A stretch of 64,000 bases of DNA from Pomacea canaliculata (GCF_003073045.1 NC_037602.1:8232464-8296463), one strand, 5' to 3'. Shown: positions 48,801-62,100, counted from the first letter of the stretch. The notes: generated from the letters alone by a model not told the origin. Program-made: numbers and translations.

Positions 48801-50594
48801 AAACAGCATCCGAAATCCGCGTAGGAAAGACACACCAGACAAACTAAACAATATATTACTGATTCTTCAAGGAAATGACTTCATTGTTAAAGAAAACATA
48901 ACAAACTAAAATTAAAACAACAAAAATACTTAAATAATACAAGCAAGCAATTTCAAACCGATAAAATGGGATGAAAAATCTTAAAGGCAATTAAGTTAGT
49001 CAAATACAGTTGTTGACAAACATATTTCACAGATTATTCAATGAAATGATGACATATAACTTTGCAATAATTTAGACAAAGTATTACCTGTAAATCTGCA
49101 TTATCAACCTCCGATTCGTCCACTGTAGTCGCCCCATCGGGAGAACCTGCAACACGAGAAATCTGCGAACGTTTGTGTCGTAGCATCTTGAGTGTAAAGT
49201 TTCTAATCCTTTATGTTGTATACGCTCCACTAGTTTCGCCGAGCAGTTATAAAAAAAAACATGCTAGGCCAAAAGAACTTTTCCAAAAAAAATCAACATT
49301 TTCAAGTACCAAGTCCAGAGAACATACATTCATATTCACTACGGGTAGTTAATCTGTCTTGCTATGAGGATCGCACATTATTCAGAGCGATCTCAGATTT
49401 CAAGCTATTATTCCAAGTAAACTCAAACATGAGGCTTTGTAGATATTTCAATACTTTACCTTTCTTTTCTGCTTCCCTGAGTTGCACATCCAGCGCAGAT
49501 CCATCTGCAAGTCCTGCTTCCAGCAGCGTATGACCTCTGACCTCTCTTCCATCGTACTGCAAAATATGTCAGAATCAAGTAAAATGCTTGTATTTATTAA
49601 TCAGATACGATTTAGATAGCAGTAGTAGTGGTATTTACGTAAAGCTGGCCCCGAGGACAGTTGAGTTCTCATAACACCTCATTCCCCAACGGCCTGAAAA
49701 GGGTCGTAGGACAACCTTTCATTTTTCATTAAAGAGTATAGCCACCGGACAATAAGACTAGTCCAAATCAGATTGAACGAATAATTTGCCAATTTTAAAG
49801 TGAGAAGTTTGACTAAATAACGAAAGAAGGGGAGGGGAGGGGGGATAAAAATCAGTACTTTTAATGATATACGAGAGCTGTGTTCTTCAATCTCTTCTGC
49901 TATTGTGTTAATAACAGAGCTGACGGTTTCCAAATTGGTTGTGTTTATGGTCTTCTCTCCTAGGCCTTTTGGCAATGAAACCACCAACTTTATATCACGA
50001 GGCACCAGGATCTGAAAGGAAATAAACACATATGTTATCCAGCAAGAAACGAACATTAATCTTTTAACTGAAGGTAAAATGAAAATTCATTTAATGCATA
50101 CCCTTCTATAAGACAGATATAGAAGGATGTAGGGAAGGAAAATAAAGATTGAAAAAAAAAAGAACGAAAGAGAGTTTAAAGATTAGTGGAAAAAGAGAGT
50201 AGACATTCTCAAACTGGAAGAAAGATAATACATGCCTTTACCTTTATTAAAAACAGACTTTTCTCTATAATAGTAAGATCCTACTATGATGACATTTGTC
50301 TTCAGCTCAAGAGATTGAGTTAAACTTACCTTGAAGATAAACATTTAAGTAAGCGTAAACAAAACTTACCTCGGCCTTTAATATTGTTTCCGGACGAACT
50401 CCAAGGTATGACATCGAATGTTTCTCGTTGAGAATTTTTCCTTGGTATTTCAATTTTACTTGATTGACTTTGACTTTTTCTTCTTCTGCAATCTTTGCAC
50501 ACAGTTTCTCTATTGTATCGTGCGACATCATCAGATACTTGGCATTTCTGCCTGTTGGAATCTTCACGTAAACATCTATCTTATGGCACGACAT
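45802..50594 (-). CDS. Tandem ubiquitin-like and von Willebrand factor A domain protein (479 aa)
   Basis: Ten exons: 50370-50594 (start 50592-50594), 49859-50011, 49460-49556, 49088-49146, 48610-48702, 48145-48342, 47562-47726, 46995-47121, 46246-46394, 45802-45975; total 1,440 nt, all phases consistent. Residues 1-75 form a ubiquitin-like fold (VYVKIPTG, VKLKYQGKIL). Residues about 76-160 form a second (IKLVVSLPKG, ISLKYDGREV, ALDVQLRE). Neither ends in a processed di-glycine. A vWA domain follows from about 185: FSFDTTGSM (metal-site DxTxS), RIRIGVIAHGDY, TSGGDTPE and LVVIGDCLPHPKG, so the metal-ion adhesion site looks complete. The C-terminal part (VQAEWWDP) is unrecognised. vWA domains mediate metal-dependent protein binding; the function of this combination is unknown to me. 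Confidence 0.85.
46437..46736. mobile_element. 300-bp hAT-type MITE with 8-bp target-site duplication
   Basis: Flanked by perfect 8-bp copies GCTGGCCG at 46429-46436 and 46737-46744. The ends are imperfect inverted repeats, CAGGCCTGACGAGA and CAGGGCCGCCGAGA, 11 of 14 bases alike. GC-rich arms (CCCGGGCCCGCGG) enclose an AT-rich core, and there is no coding capacity. An 8-bp duplication with CAGG ends fits the hAT superfamily. It lies in the intron between exons 46995-47121 and 46246-46394 of the Ubl-vWA gene. Confidence 0.85.
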
Positions 50595-51530
50595 TGTTTT
50601 GTTTTGGAATGGTTCTTTCCCTCACCTGTCGTCTGCTTTTAACCAGGAAACCACCACTACTAAATATATCACTCAGTGATTTCTTAAAATAGTGGCCAAT
50701 CAAAAAGTTTTTTATTTTTAGTATATTCCTCGACGAACGCTACATAACTAATACAAAAAGTAATTAGAAAAATAAAAAGGGTAAAGATAAACAACTATAT
50801 TAGAAGTATATTTCCTGGTGTAGCGGTGTCATTTACACTTTGTCTCAGATTTTGCTGACAAATTTTAATAGATAAGGGAGAGAACTCTTAATACAAAAAC
50901 TGTTGTTGCATAACAGTGGTGTTATTCTAGAGTTTGCCTATCAGCTACTTCATCTGAGCAAACGATTACTTCAGTCAACTGTGTCCTGATATTTCTGATG
51001 TCCTTACAAGGTTGAGCGCAGAACCTATTTAATATTGTAATTCTTACTGTATAAAAACTGTACTCATAAGACGATGAGTATTCCGACAGAGGGAGAGAAG
51101 GGAGCACACAGAGAGATGGGAGCGGGGGCTTTAATTGTGGTGACTATAAACGGGCTTAAAATATTCATGAAAGGTAGCACTAAGGCAAACAGAATTTAGT
51201 AAGCGATCGTTTCCCGTTCCGCGATGAACTAAATGAGATTCATCAAGGAAGGAATATTGATGCACATAGTACATGTACTTAAAAACATATTGGCTATAAC
51301 GTATCCCGAAATTTAATCCACATTTTCCCCTTGAGTTTTTTTTAATGACTATATAGGTATGACAGAAAAAAGTCATACCTATTAAAACTAGAATGGTACA
51401 TCCTCATATTTTTTTGTGCTTTTCAGTTTGGGTGTTGATTTGTAAATAGGCATAAATATAATAACCAAATTAAATGCATTGAATGTCTTTGTTACTCTTG
51501 AATTTCTGAAGGAAAATTTTATTTTTTTAG
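50595..51530. promoter_or_regulatory. Shared head-to-head region of the Ubl-vWA gene and XPA
   Basis: The Ubl-vWA start codon and the first recognised XPA exon face away from each other across about 940 bp, so their promoters must lie here and may be shared. XPA's first coding exon is expected in this span but I could not place it. An 11-bp perfect hairpin occurs at 51353-51382. Confidence 0.5.
51353..51382. other. Perfect inverted repeat, 11-bp stem and 8-nt loop
   Basis: ATAGGTATGAC at 51353-51363 and GTCATACCTAT at 51372-51382 pair without mismatch around an A-rich loop, about 150 bp upstream of the first recognised XPA exon. It is not followed by a T-run in a way that suggests an RNA gene. 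Function is unknown; chance is possible in AT-rich DNA. Confidence 0.6.
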
Positions 51531-54500
51531 AAGTTGAAAATGTTCAAGACTCAAAAACAGTTTCATCAGCTGCTGAGGAAAAGAGAGAAGAGAAAATGAC
51601 AGATGCACAGAGAGCTCGTGTAGAACGCAACCGGCAGAAAGCTATTCTGCTTAAACAGGCACGACTTGCAAACCATCCTTACGGTCAAGACAAAGATAGG
51701 TTGGTGATTAAACAAAAAATTGATATAATATGCACTGTTTAATAATACTTTTTCATTAAATAATCCATCATAACATATTGAAATGGAAAATTTTCTTTTG
51801 CTATAAAGCAGTGTAACAATAAAAACAATAAAATTAAAAATAATCTGTGATGATGTGATGATGAAATGTAAAATAATATACAAGACAGCAAAAGAAAAAA
51901 GTGAGTTGGAAGTGGGGGAAACCCACTCAACCATTACAGAATACCATAATCAAAACCTGACATTCCGTTAGCCAGTCTTCAAAAAGTGTGATGGATCACA
52001 ACTAGGTTTTTAGCTATACGACTTTTGATTAATCCCTTATCCTTGGATCACCCGAAAATATATTTTGAAGAAGTTGCAATGTGTATCATGTGTGAAACTT
52101 AAGGCTGTGTTCTTTTTTTCATAGAAATTAAAACATATAGTCTAAAAGCTAGTAATGGATCAGAAAGTACAAAGGATTGTCTCAAATTTTTATTTTTTGC
52201 ATTATTTGTAATATTCATTATCTGTTTGTGCTTGCTGAAGAGGGAACTGTTATATTTAAGAGGCGTTAGTGTTGCCTAGTTCATGCGTATTGATATTCTA
52301 AGAAAAAAGTGCAAAATATAATTTTGTCACGTAAGCAACAGCATCTTTGATCTTAAGGGTCTTTATAATTATTCATCCGTAGTATCATTTTCTATGATAA
52401 AAGAGACATTAACTGGAGAAAATGTCATTTGAGCAGCCTGATCAGTACATGGTGATATAATATGTGAATACGTCTGCCATGTTTGTAGGCTTTAAGTTAT
52501 AGTCTAGCAGTCTTGTAACTTCTGTCATACAGGTGACATAGCATCTTCTTTCAGGCATAAAGTGAAAGCTCCACCCCGCACTATCGATACTGGAGCAGGA
52601 TTCTTTATAGAGGAGGATGAAGAAGACCAGATTCAAAGAGAAATCAAGCATCCTTTGGGTAAGTAAGTTGAAACTGATCAACACTCAAGATATTGTTACA
52701 TGATGTTTTATTTTTGCAAGATTTTCAGATCTGATGAAAAGTGTAGAATTTACAGAGTGATGTTAAAACATTTTAGTGACTCAGCAGCTGTGTCTGCTTT
52801 GTATGACTGACAGGATATGTTAAAACAAATCCCAAACAAACAGCATTGATTTTTTTTAAACAGATTTGTTTTTAGCAGTTGTAATCGTTAAAGGGTATTG
52901 TAGGTCTGGGTTTCTAAGCTGAAAAAGGAAGAAATTACATATTACCGTGGGTGCATTTACAGCATTGTTATGGCAAAATTTACACAGCCATCCATGGTTT
53001 CCAAGAACAACCTCATGGCGTTTTTATTATAAAATAAATAAATATCCTATTCAGGTTGAAGTAATGAGGCAGATTATTTTACTGATTTCCAGAAAAGTGT
53101 TTATACAGAAATTTTCAAATTTATGTTACTGATGTCCATTATTTCTAGGACCCATTATTCCACAGATCTCAGAGAGGCTGTTGTGTGAAGACTGTGGAAA
53201 GGAGTTCCTGGAGTCTTATCTTCACAATCATTTTGATGCTTTTGTATGTGACCTTTGCAGGTGAGCATCATCATCATCATTTAGAAATTAGTTGCGATAA
53301 AGAAAAGAAGTAACATTAGACTTTATGTGTTATTACCAGCAACAATAATTCATATTTGCTTGTCTTCAGTTGTATTAACCTTGTTAGCAGCTGCATCTAT
53401 CCAGTTCCCCAGAAATACTGACAGGCCAACATAGCTGGTCATCAGCTAGCACCAGTGACAGAAGATGAATTGTAGGAAATAAATTATGCCTTTAAGCTTA
53501 TATCATAGAACAGTTTCCTCTTTTAAAAATGTTCAGACCTTTTGAGGTAAACTAAATCAGAGTAAATTATAGGCAGAATATTTCCTAATACAAATGTTCA
53601 GGCCTTGCTGTGTACAGCAGCTTACCAGGGGAGGTAAGATGTGCAGCCAGCATAATTGTTGTCAATGTCATTTTTTATTTCCATGGGGCTATTTTTATAA
53701 TATGTTGTCCTGATATCATCAGTTGGTAGATATAAAGATGATAGAAAGTGTGAGGACAAGTAGGTCAGCTAATAAAGATATTCCAGAATAAGGTATAATG
53801 GGATCGTGGAAACAGGGCCCATCCTAAATATGCTGCTCATCTTATTTACTGGAACCTGTTACATTCACTTAGCTTGGTACAGCTGCATACACCATCAGCC
53901 CATAGTTAACTGTACAGTAACTTAAAATGTGTTAGTTAATCACCTAAGCGAAAAAAGAAAACTCCCAAGTGAAGAATTTTTTGGGCTGCAGGGAGAATAA
54001 GGAGAAGTATGAACTGATCACAAAGACAGATGCCAAAAACAAGTATTTACTGAAGGATGCCGACTTTGATGTTAGAGAGCCTCCACTTAAGTTCATTCTC
54101 AGGAAGAACCCTCACAATCCACGATGGGGAGAGATGAGGCTTTACCTTGAATTACAGGTAACAAGTAGATTTCTAATACAGTAAAGTGTTCTAATGTTCT
54201 GTGAAAAGATCATGTGTGACAGTCCGTTAGGAAGAATTGTTGCTCAAGAGGCTTTTTTGTGATGCGGACAGCAAGATTTTACAAGATCAAGACATATGAT
54301 GCTGACTTCTCTCTGCCTGGTAAATAATGATGGGAAGTGTTCTAAGAACAGAACTGTTGTCCTGACTACTGTTTAATTTGGTCAAGTATTCATCTAGGTC
54401 TAGGTACTGACTTTGTTGATATGCGGGTGCAGAGTTGAATTTTGACTGAAAATACTGTTATTGCTCTTACTTGCTATGATGCTCAAGGTTCAGGCACGTG

Positions 54501-54905
54501 CAGTTGAAGTGTGGGGAGATGAAGAGAAACTAGAGGAAGCAAGAGATCAGCGGACTGCTAATAAAGAAAAAGCCAAGCAAAAGAAATTCGACAAGAGGGT
54601 GAAAGGTAGAGATGAGACAGAAGTATCCTGTCATTTCTTTATTCATTATTGAATTAATGACATAAATATGTGAGTAATTTTTATGAATGGTACATCTTTG
54701 TCATCAGAAACAACAGTTTTCACTGAAATGTTTGCCTGTTTTTTCTTTATCAGCGCTCAGGATGGCTGTACGCAGCAGCTTATGGAGAAAAGAGATGACT
54801 GGCCATGAACATGTATATGGTGAAGAAACTTACAATGATGATGATGATGAATATTCAAAAACGTGCACAACCTGTGGTCATGTGATGACATATGAGAAGA
54901 TGTAA
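51531..54905 (+). CDS. XPA: XPA, DNA damage-recognition and repair scaffold protein
   Basis: Exons 51531-51699, 52556-52658, 53149-53260, 53992-54157, 54488-54605 and 54754-54905 (stop 54903-54905) join in frame. XPA organises nucleotide excision repair in the nucleus, contacting damaged DNA, RPA, TFIIH and ERCC1. Seen here: the basic N-terminal helix [20 protein letters not shown]; the zinc finger CEDC-x17-CDLC; the DNA-binding core with [19 protein letters not shown] and [14 protein letters not shown]; the [14 protein letters not shown] helix; and the highly conserved end [13 protein letters not shown]. The first exon listed follows a strong acceptor (TTTTATTTTTTTAG) in phase 1, so a short upstream exon is likely; otherwise translation could start at the ATG at 51597. 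AATAAA lies at 55095-55100. Confidence 0.93.
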
Positions 54906-56024
54906 CAAAGAATTGATGAGCATTTTGGTCCTTGGTGCCTACAGCAATATCTGGGAGAGAAGTCGCTGAATGTGCAGTAATGATGCTGAACTCATTAGGG
55001 CATTAGTGTTTGCTGCTAATCCGCAAAGAGACTTGCAGCTATTTGAAAATTCTGCTCAAGAACTTTCTATTGTACCTGGGAAGGAAATGTGTTCAATAAA
55101 TGTTTTATATACTGCAGAATTCATTTTTTATGACGTCATACATTTATACTTTATAGCTTTGACCTAAATCCAATTTATATATATTATAGAAGCCAGATTC
55201 CCATATCTGCAATCTTTTATTGCCCATGAAATTATTCCTTGTTAAAAAAATGTCAAGCAGTTTTGAAAATAAGATATAGTAGTAGCAACTATCTATAGTT
55301 TGTAAAATGATCATGTAAATCAAGTGAAAGGGTGGGTAACAGCATAGATAACACTGGGGTTTAGCTAGAACATGTCAAATATCCCAATAAATTCTTTATT
55401 CAACAGCTTCCTATGATACTTTGCATTCTCTTTTCATGGAAAGCTAGAGACCTTTGTTTTATGTGGAAGATCTGTGCTGATCCTCTCGTCTCATTGTAAT
55501 AACCACAGTGCAGATCTTCTCACCCTGCCATAGTCTTCCAAGGATGTACTCTCCTCATAATCCTTTGCATGACCATATACCAGTTGGATAAAAGAAGAGC
55601 AAGTTGTTTATCCCGACTACCCAGCACAACGGTGACAAAGTGATATAGTTGGGTAGATCCTGTGGAACTAGAGTTCATATACAAGTGTTTTGGGCATGTT
55701 CTTCTTTCTCTGCACATAACGTCTGTTTACAGTGCTGCTACCTTGCCATAAATATAGCCTCATTTCACTAAAGTGGAAGAAAAAAAGCTAAACTGCGACT
55801 AAAGGCAAGGAGAAGTTCTGTTTTGGGGGTGTGGTTTAATCACACAAGCAAAAGTGTGGAAAAAAGGCAATGCTGACGTGTGCATGCATGTACACACATG
55901 CATCCATACAAATTCAAATACATGAAAACTGGTAACATTTATTCATAGGTATTATGTGGAAAATACAATGCACATGATTCTGATTGCATTCAGTCTTGTA
56001 AAGTTGTAAGACGATGGTCCTCTT
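54906..56024. other. Tail-to-tail spacer: XPA 3' UTR and KRTCAP2 3' UTR
   Basis: XPA runs rightward and KRTCAP2 leftward into this 1.1 kb. The polyadenylation signal for XPA is at 55095-55100. The minus-strand frame 55520-55717 resembles no known protein. Nothing else is recognised. Confidence 0.6.
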
Positions 56025-59000
56025 TTACTTCTTCTTCTTGCTAGCTGCCGTAGAAGCTACAGTAACTGGAGGCGCATATTTTACCTGAGAAATTCTGTTG
56101 ATGTAGTACAGTGCCACAATGGAGAAGATGAAGCTGAAAGACACATGATAAGATTTTCATTCATGTGCTGATGTCCTAAAATGTCTAATTTATACCATTC
56201 GTGTCTTTTTATTTGATTTAAAAAAAAAAAGGTTATATTTCGAAGAGGCATGAATAGATGTAACAGATGATTAAGCCCCACTAAATAGCCTGAAAACTTA
56301 AGGAAATAAGTACAGCTATATGCCTTTCTTTGTTGTACTCCCTCATTTCTCTGGTTTATTGTCCTTACGTTTTTACAGTCTATGAGAAATGAATGGCAGA
56401 AAAATTCATGTGACTGCTGAGAAATAAATCTTTTTTTCGGTGGAAATTGTTTTTGCTGGAAGGAAAATGATGATTAACTAAATTCTTCGCTGCTAACACA
56501 ACTTTCTCAATAGTTACGTGCAAGAAAACAATTTTAAATTTAGCTGCAGAGAAACTTTGAAGACATTACATGGGCATCAGAAGTAAAGGAAATGTATTGA
56601 AAAACTGCAGTAAAACTGAAGACAAGCATTTTATACATACCATGTTGTAACACAAACCCTGTGTACCAGCCCTGATGCAAACATCGCAGCTAGCAGACAG
56701 CCGATAACTAAAACAAACAGATGGAGACCTGATAAGTATACAGTGTTCCCTCGCTACTTCGCGGTTCATCTATCGCGGTTCATCTATCGCGGATTCACTA
56801 CTTCGCGTTTTTTTTTTGAGTGAAGTATCAGATCGATATTTCCGCGCTGGGAATTATCGTTCTACAAAATACCATAGATATTTCAACAGGAAAAAGTCGA
56901 AAAATGTAGCTATATTAGTATTTCTATTAAAATACCATGGTTATTTTGTAGATAGAAAGAAAGAAATAATTGTGTAACAGAAATCCATTGCTATGCGTAA
57001 GCGACGAGCCATGATTGTTATCTCCCATCTCGCAGCCAGTTCGCATCAGTTTTTTGGGTTTCTCTGAGTAAAGTTATAATTTTTTTACACTAATTTGCAT
57101 TAATACCATGATTACTATATTACTTTACACTCACATGATATTGTTTTACGTGTATATATTATTATTGCATGTATGTCCCTACTTCGCGGAAATTCGTTTA
57201 TCGCGGCTGATCATAGCACCTATCCCCCGCGATAAACGAGGGAACACTGTAATGCTTTTTAGTTTTAAGCACTTTGCTTAGATTGAAGATATATTTGTTC
57301 AGTCTAAACTTGGCACATACGTGCCAAAATTTCACAAGTAGTAACATACAAATGAACCTTTTAAAAAAATCAAAACCAAAAAACTTTAGAATACAAAGAA
57401 CAATCTCAGGTTTTTATATTCTTTGCTAACTTTTCTTCCACTAATTTTTTTTGAGCCTATGATCACCTTTTTTTTTAAGTTCCTGTAATCTATATAAGTT
57501 TTTAAAGTAACTCAGACACAAACTACTTATTGTTAAGTTTTGGACACATTTTATATAAGAATACTCCATTCTATTCCTAGCAATGAACACTTACCTTCAG
57601 GAAACAATTTAGATTGGAATCCTTTGAAAAAAAGAACTTGCTCCAAGTTTGAAACAAACTGTTGCATGTCAAGGAGGGTTATGAAACACGTTACACATGA
57701 TTTAAAAAAAAAAATTTCTGATTTTAAAAGCACACCTACAAGCAGAATAAACTAATAATTTTAACAAAAGAACATGTCTGATGATTTTTTTAAAAAAACT
57801 GACTATTGTCGATGAAAATTATTGTCATATAAGTAATCCAACTCCTCAATTTAACAGTCACATTCACTATCCCTAGTTGTGATTATTTTGTAATCTTTGC
57901 ATCAATAGAAAGACAAGTCAAAGTAGAATTAGTAAAGTGCATTTTCCCATGAGGATGTAAGATCAATGCATTGTATATACAAGACTACTAGCAAACCGAC
58001 AGTCAACCATAAAAGAAACACATGCATCAACAAATGGATGATACCATGGCAAACATTAACTAAGAACTGAAAAGTGAGTGAAATAAAATGCTTCTTTGTG
58101 TAAGATTTTTTTTCTTTAAAAAGCTGGGTTTTGAAACCAGATTTAAAGATTTCAAATGTAGCCATGGTTCAAACAGGCAAAAATTGCAAACGGTGGAGCA
58201 TGAAGAGGAGAATGCGTGCCTACTGAAGTTCTCTTTTCTAATGTATGGCACAGAGGACAACACAAGCCGCCTTAGGAGTACAGTAATAAAGATATTAACA
58301 AAATTTGCATAATCATTATTTCATTGAAGCCTTTTAAATTTATGCTAGCATGGGCAGCAAATAAAATGTACTGGTTGTAAATACATACAAATACCCCTGA
58401 AGCACATGAGTGAGACTGCATCAGTGCATGCACAATCATGACCACACCACCTCTCCAAACCCCACTGACAGATTAGCAATATGTTTCAAGGATACAGTCA
58501 GCAGAAGAATAAATATTATTGACCCAAGAAAGCCACCAGCTATGGTCATGTATTCAGTGCCTGCTATCTGTTGCCGGAAGATTTGTTGAACAGCAAACAA
58601 GACAATGGCTAGTGTCAGTGACACCATACTGGAAGTAGCTGTAGCTAAAGCTGTAGACAAAGATTACAGTGTTTACCAAAGGTATAAATTAAAGTGAAGA
58701 GTGATCATAACTTAATTTATGAATAAAATAAATCTGTCTTTGGCGAGATTATCGTTCTTACACTATTTTCCCAACCCACCCACTTCGACATCCAAATGCA
58801 ATGCAGATAGCCCTCACAGCACATGCACAGACAAGTCACAAATGTGCTACTAGTCAATGAGAAAATGAACTTCTTAAAGGCAGTGTCATTATTACTAAGA
58901 CTGTAATAAGAACATTGAACTTCTTTGCAATTATACAACTTGTAGTATACCGTACTCATTTGATTCACCACTGTAATATTTTTTTATTTTGTCTGCAAAG

Positions 59001-59117
59001 AATTTTTCTACTTCTGGTGATTTTTAAAATGAATAAGTAAAGCAAATATACCAAAAAGAACCGTTAATAAAATATATCCCGGTATGTAAATAGCTCATAT
59101 CTGGCATTCGTACCCAT
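56025..59117 (-). CDS. KRTCAP2: KRTCAP2, oligosaccharyltransferase complex subunit (132 aa)
   Basis: Exons 59114-59117 (ATG plus one base), 58496-58650, 57595-57658, 56641-56707 and 56025-56133 total 399 nt with consistent phases. The protein starts MALATATSSMVSLTLAIVLF and carries IAGTEYMTIAGGFLGS, NLEQVLFFKGFQSKLFPE, MFASGLVHRVCVTTCFIFS and LYYINRIS, close to human KRTCAP2 (136 aa) over its whole length, with four probable membrane helices and a KKKK end that suits ER retention. In animals it is a small subunit of the STT3A-type oligosaccharyltransferase acting in co-translational N-glycosylation. The first coding exon contributes only four bases; it is supported by a GTACGA donor and by the match of start position to the family. 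A pogo/Tigger-like MITE sits in intron 3. Confidence 0.92.
56741..57249. mobile_element. 509-bp MITE with pogo/Tigger-like ends
   Basis: Ends CAGTGTTCCCTCG at 56741 and its inverse CGAGGGAACACTG at 57237-57249, flanked by TA on both sides (56739-56740, 57250-57251). Next to each end are TATCGCGG/CCGCGATA motifs. TA duplication and CAGTG-TCCCTCG ends fit the Tc1/mariner-pogo (Tigger) lineage. There is no transposase frame. It lies in a KRTCAP2 intron between exons 57595-57658 and 56641-56707. Confidence 0.85.
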
Positions 59118-62100
59118 TTTTAAAGTTTCGACGTGTAAGGAAATCAGCGTCGTCGCTCTGTGCCAGTCGGCTACACGTAGTTTCCGCTTTGGGTCACCGC
59201 GCATGCGCCCTAATAGAGGTCACGACCTATACCCTATCGAGTCTGGTTTTCGTACATACACTGTCGTCATTATGTCTTACTGTGACTTTTAGTATAACGT
59301 TAAATTAGTTATAAGCGTGATTATCTCTTTTTCTATAATTCTGCTCTCTCTCAATATAATTATGTCAGTTTAAAGCATGACTCCCAAAACATCGAAAGTC
59401 GAAACTTATGATCGCTTTTACGTAGAGGCCTCCCACCCAAGGTAAACGCACATGTAACCATGGGAAAAAATGAGAATATACCACCTGTTACTTATTCATT
59501 AGTAAAAACAATTCTGTTAGACAAGGCATGAACTCCCATCTTTCTACACATAATAAAAATTCCCCTTTGTTTTTGGGTAGTGCTTTTGCTTTGTAGTAAT
59601 TATATTCTTCTTGGTGTATATATATATAGTCGCCCCCAGTGGAGAATATTAAGGGGCCGCAACCACACCCCTCCATCGGACCCCGTTCTCCTCCCCTATA
59701 TACATGGTTTGATATATTTAATCAATTTGCATTTTATAATTAAAATGGAATTAAATATAGAGGTTATAGGTAAACATGTTTTTCGTCAAAGCGGTAAACA
59801 AATGTTAATTGCCAGGGAGCGAATAGTTCATTTTGTTTATTTTGCATGTACGTACGTACTCTGTGCCTGCAGTAAGTGTTTGTGGATATCACAAAGTTTG
59901 CTGTGACGTTTACATCTTGTTTAGAGGCATGTACCTGCTGGTAGGCCCCCCTCTGACAAAGAATTCGAAGCAAGTGAGTGCTCATGGCGGTTATTAAAAT
60001 GGATTAAACAGTGGCGGCTGATATACATGAAGGCCACCGCCGTTGTGTTGGGAGCTGCATTTAAGTTTGAGCGAAGACCGAGAGACAAAAACTGCATGGT
60101 TAATGGTCGTCTTGACCCGAACGACCCAAGTGCATACAGAAGACGCAATAGCGAGATCGTTTTAGAGATGTGCTCACGGAGCATATGCCAAGTTAGTTCC
60201 TGCTGGAATGACATGTTCTCAGTGAGTCGATGAAGGTGAAGGAAAGACGGAGTCCTTGTAGAGGTCAAGCAATCAATCAGTGGCTGGGGGAGGGGAGGGT
60301 TGGCGGTGGGGTGGGGGAAATGCAAAGTGTAATTAATGTAGTTACTATTGATAGCAGAGAGAGGACGAGAACAATAATGCAGTTATGGTATTGATAGGAG
60401 AAATAGGGCAAAGGCAGTAATGCGACTAGCGTTAAAGGCACCTGAGAGAACAGGTAAGGTGAGAGAATTTAAGATTAAGGGCTTTCATGTAGCTGCCGTG
60501 TACAGGTAGAGACGCAAGAACGACTAATAATGAACAGTTTCTATAGAGGAAAGTGGTAATGATTAGTATTTGAAGATGAAGTCAAACTGTCAACTCTCGT
60601 TTTTCAGTGCAGAGTACACAACAACTTTCGAACTCTTTTGTCATAAAACGTTTTTCCTGTTAAAAAAAAATCGATCCCAGGATTCCTTCAGTTTCTGCAG
60701 TTGAATTATTTCTACTGGTTACCCGGGGGACAAAAGTTAAAAAATACTTCTTTGTTCTTGTTCGACCAATGCTCTGTATGTGTGTGTTTGTTTTAAAAAC
60801 GCTTTTCATTGTGCTTACACAAGCAGACGACAGAAAGCCCAGGGGAGACATCAATATCGTGTTCACCCAAGCAAAAATAAGTTCTTTGGCTGAATCCAGG
60901 CACTTGCCACGTATTGGCTGCGACACAGACCAGTGGTATCGCACGTGGAAGGTAGACTGAAGGTCCTATACACAGGCTCTGATGTCGAAAGGATTGTAGT
61001 TCTGTAAGGCACAATTTTTCTGGATATTTTTTAAATATTAAATGAGTTGATGAAATCCTTGTTTATTTGTCCAAGTTCACTTCAGAACTACAGGCAGGTC
61101 TTTATCCAGGAGTGTAAATGACAAGAGAGAGAGAGAGAGAGACACGCAATTCTGATAAACTATTTACCTCCGAAATTGGAATCACGCTTTCCACTGCCGG
61201 AAAATAACACTTGAAAAAACAAATGGCCACGATCTGGTTTGGGTCGAAATGGTGAAGGCCGCACAAAGCCCTATAAACACATCGATCGACTAGGCCAGCG
61301 ATAAGGATGGAGTGCTGGAGCGTGTCGACAGATAATAACCAAACGTGACAGAATGGATTTTGTCTCGTAACTCGTATGTGTCAATTTAGTTTATTCTTGT
61401 GTTGTTGCTGCTGTTGTTATTGTCCCCTCATAATTTCTCTCTCTCTCTCTCACTCCGTGACATTTTGTCATCCGTTCTATCTCTTCTTCACTCTATTACA
61501 TTTTGTCTTTCTCATTTGGCCAGTCTCTCCATCTCTGTCATTGTCTTCCAATCTCATTCGGACTCTCCGGTGTCTTTGAGTCACCCCTGCTGCTCCCTAG
61601 GTTATTGCTTCCTTCTCAGTCTCATTATTGTAATAACAAGAACAGACGCCTTCAGGAATATGAAGCCCATGTACGGGTATGATCTCATCATCATGGGAGG
61701 TTGGCTGAAAACAAATCGTCGCTGATGTGAGCAGTCAATTACTATTTTATTTTCCTCACAAAAGGTGAGTGACGTCCCTTCATCTGGCTAGAGGGGATTA
61801 GCTCTCCGTCGCTTTTCATCTTTTCCCGTAAATCTGAGTGAAGTTCTGAGTGCAATATTGATCTTTGCATCTATAATGCAATTTCATATGTTCCTGGATT
61901 TAATTTTGTGTCTGTGCCACTTTTCTTATTTTCTACACCATGTTATTTCTACTGCCACGTCAGCGCCATCTTGCCATAACTTTCATTTTGTATCTGTATA
62001 TCAGCAGTGTCAGCTTCAAACTGATTCCTTTTCTACAACTGCCCCAGAAAGTTTTGATGGTGAGCTATCACAGCAAACTTTGTGCACTGCAAACAAAGGT

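Noticed and set aside
60027-60233. Short basic plus-strand frame as a gene
   Set aside because: No domain, no splice support and a comparable open frame on the other strand.
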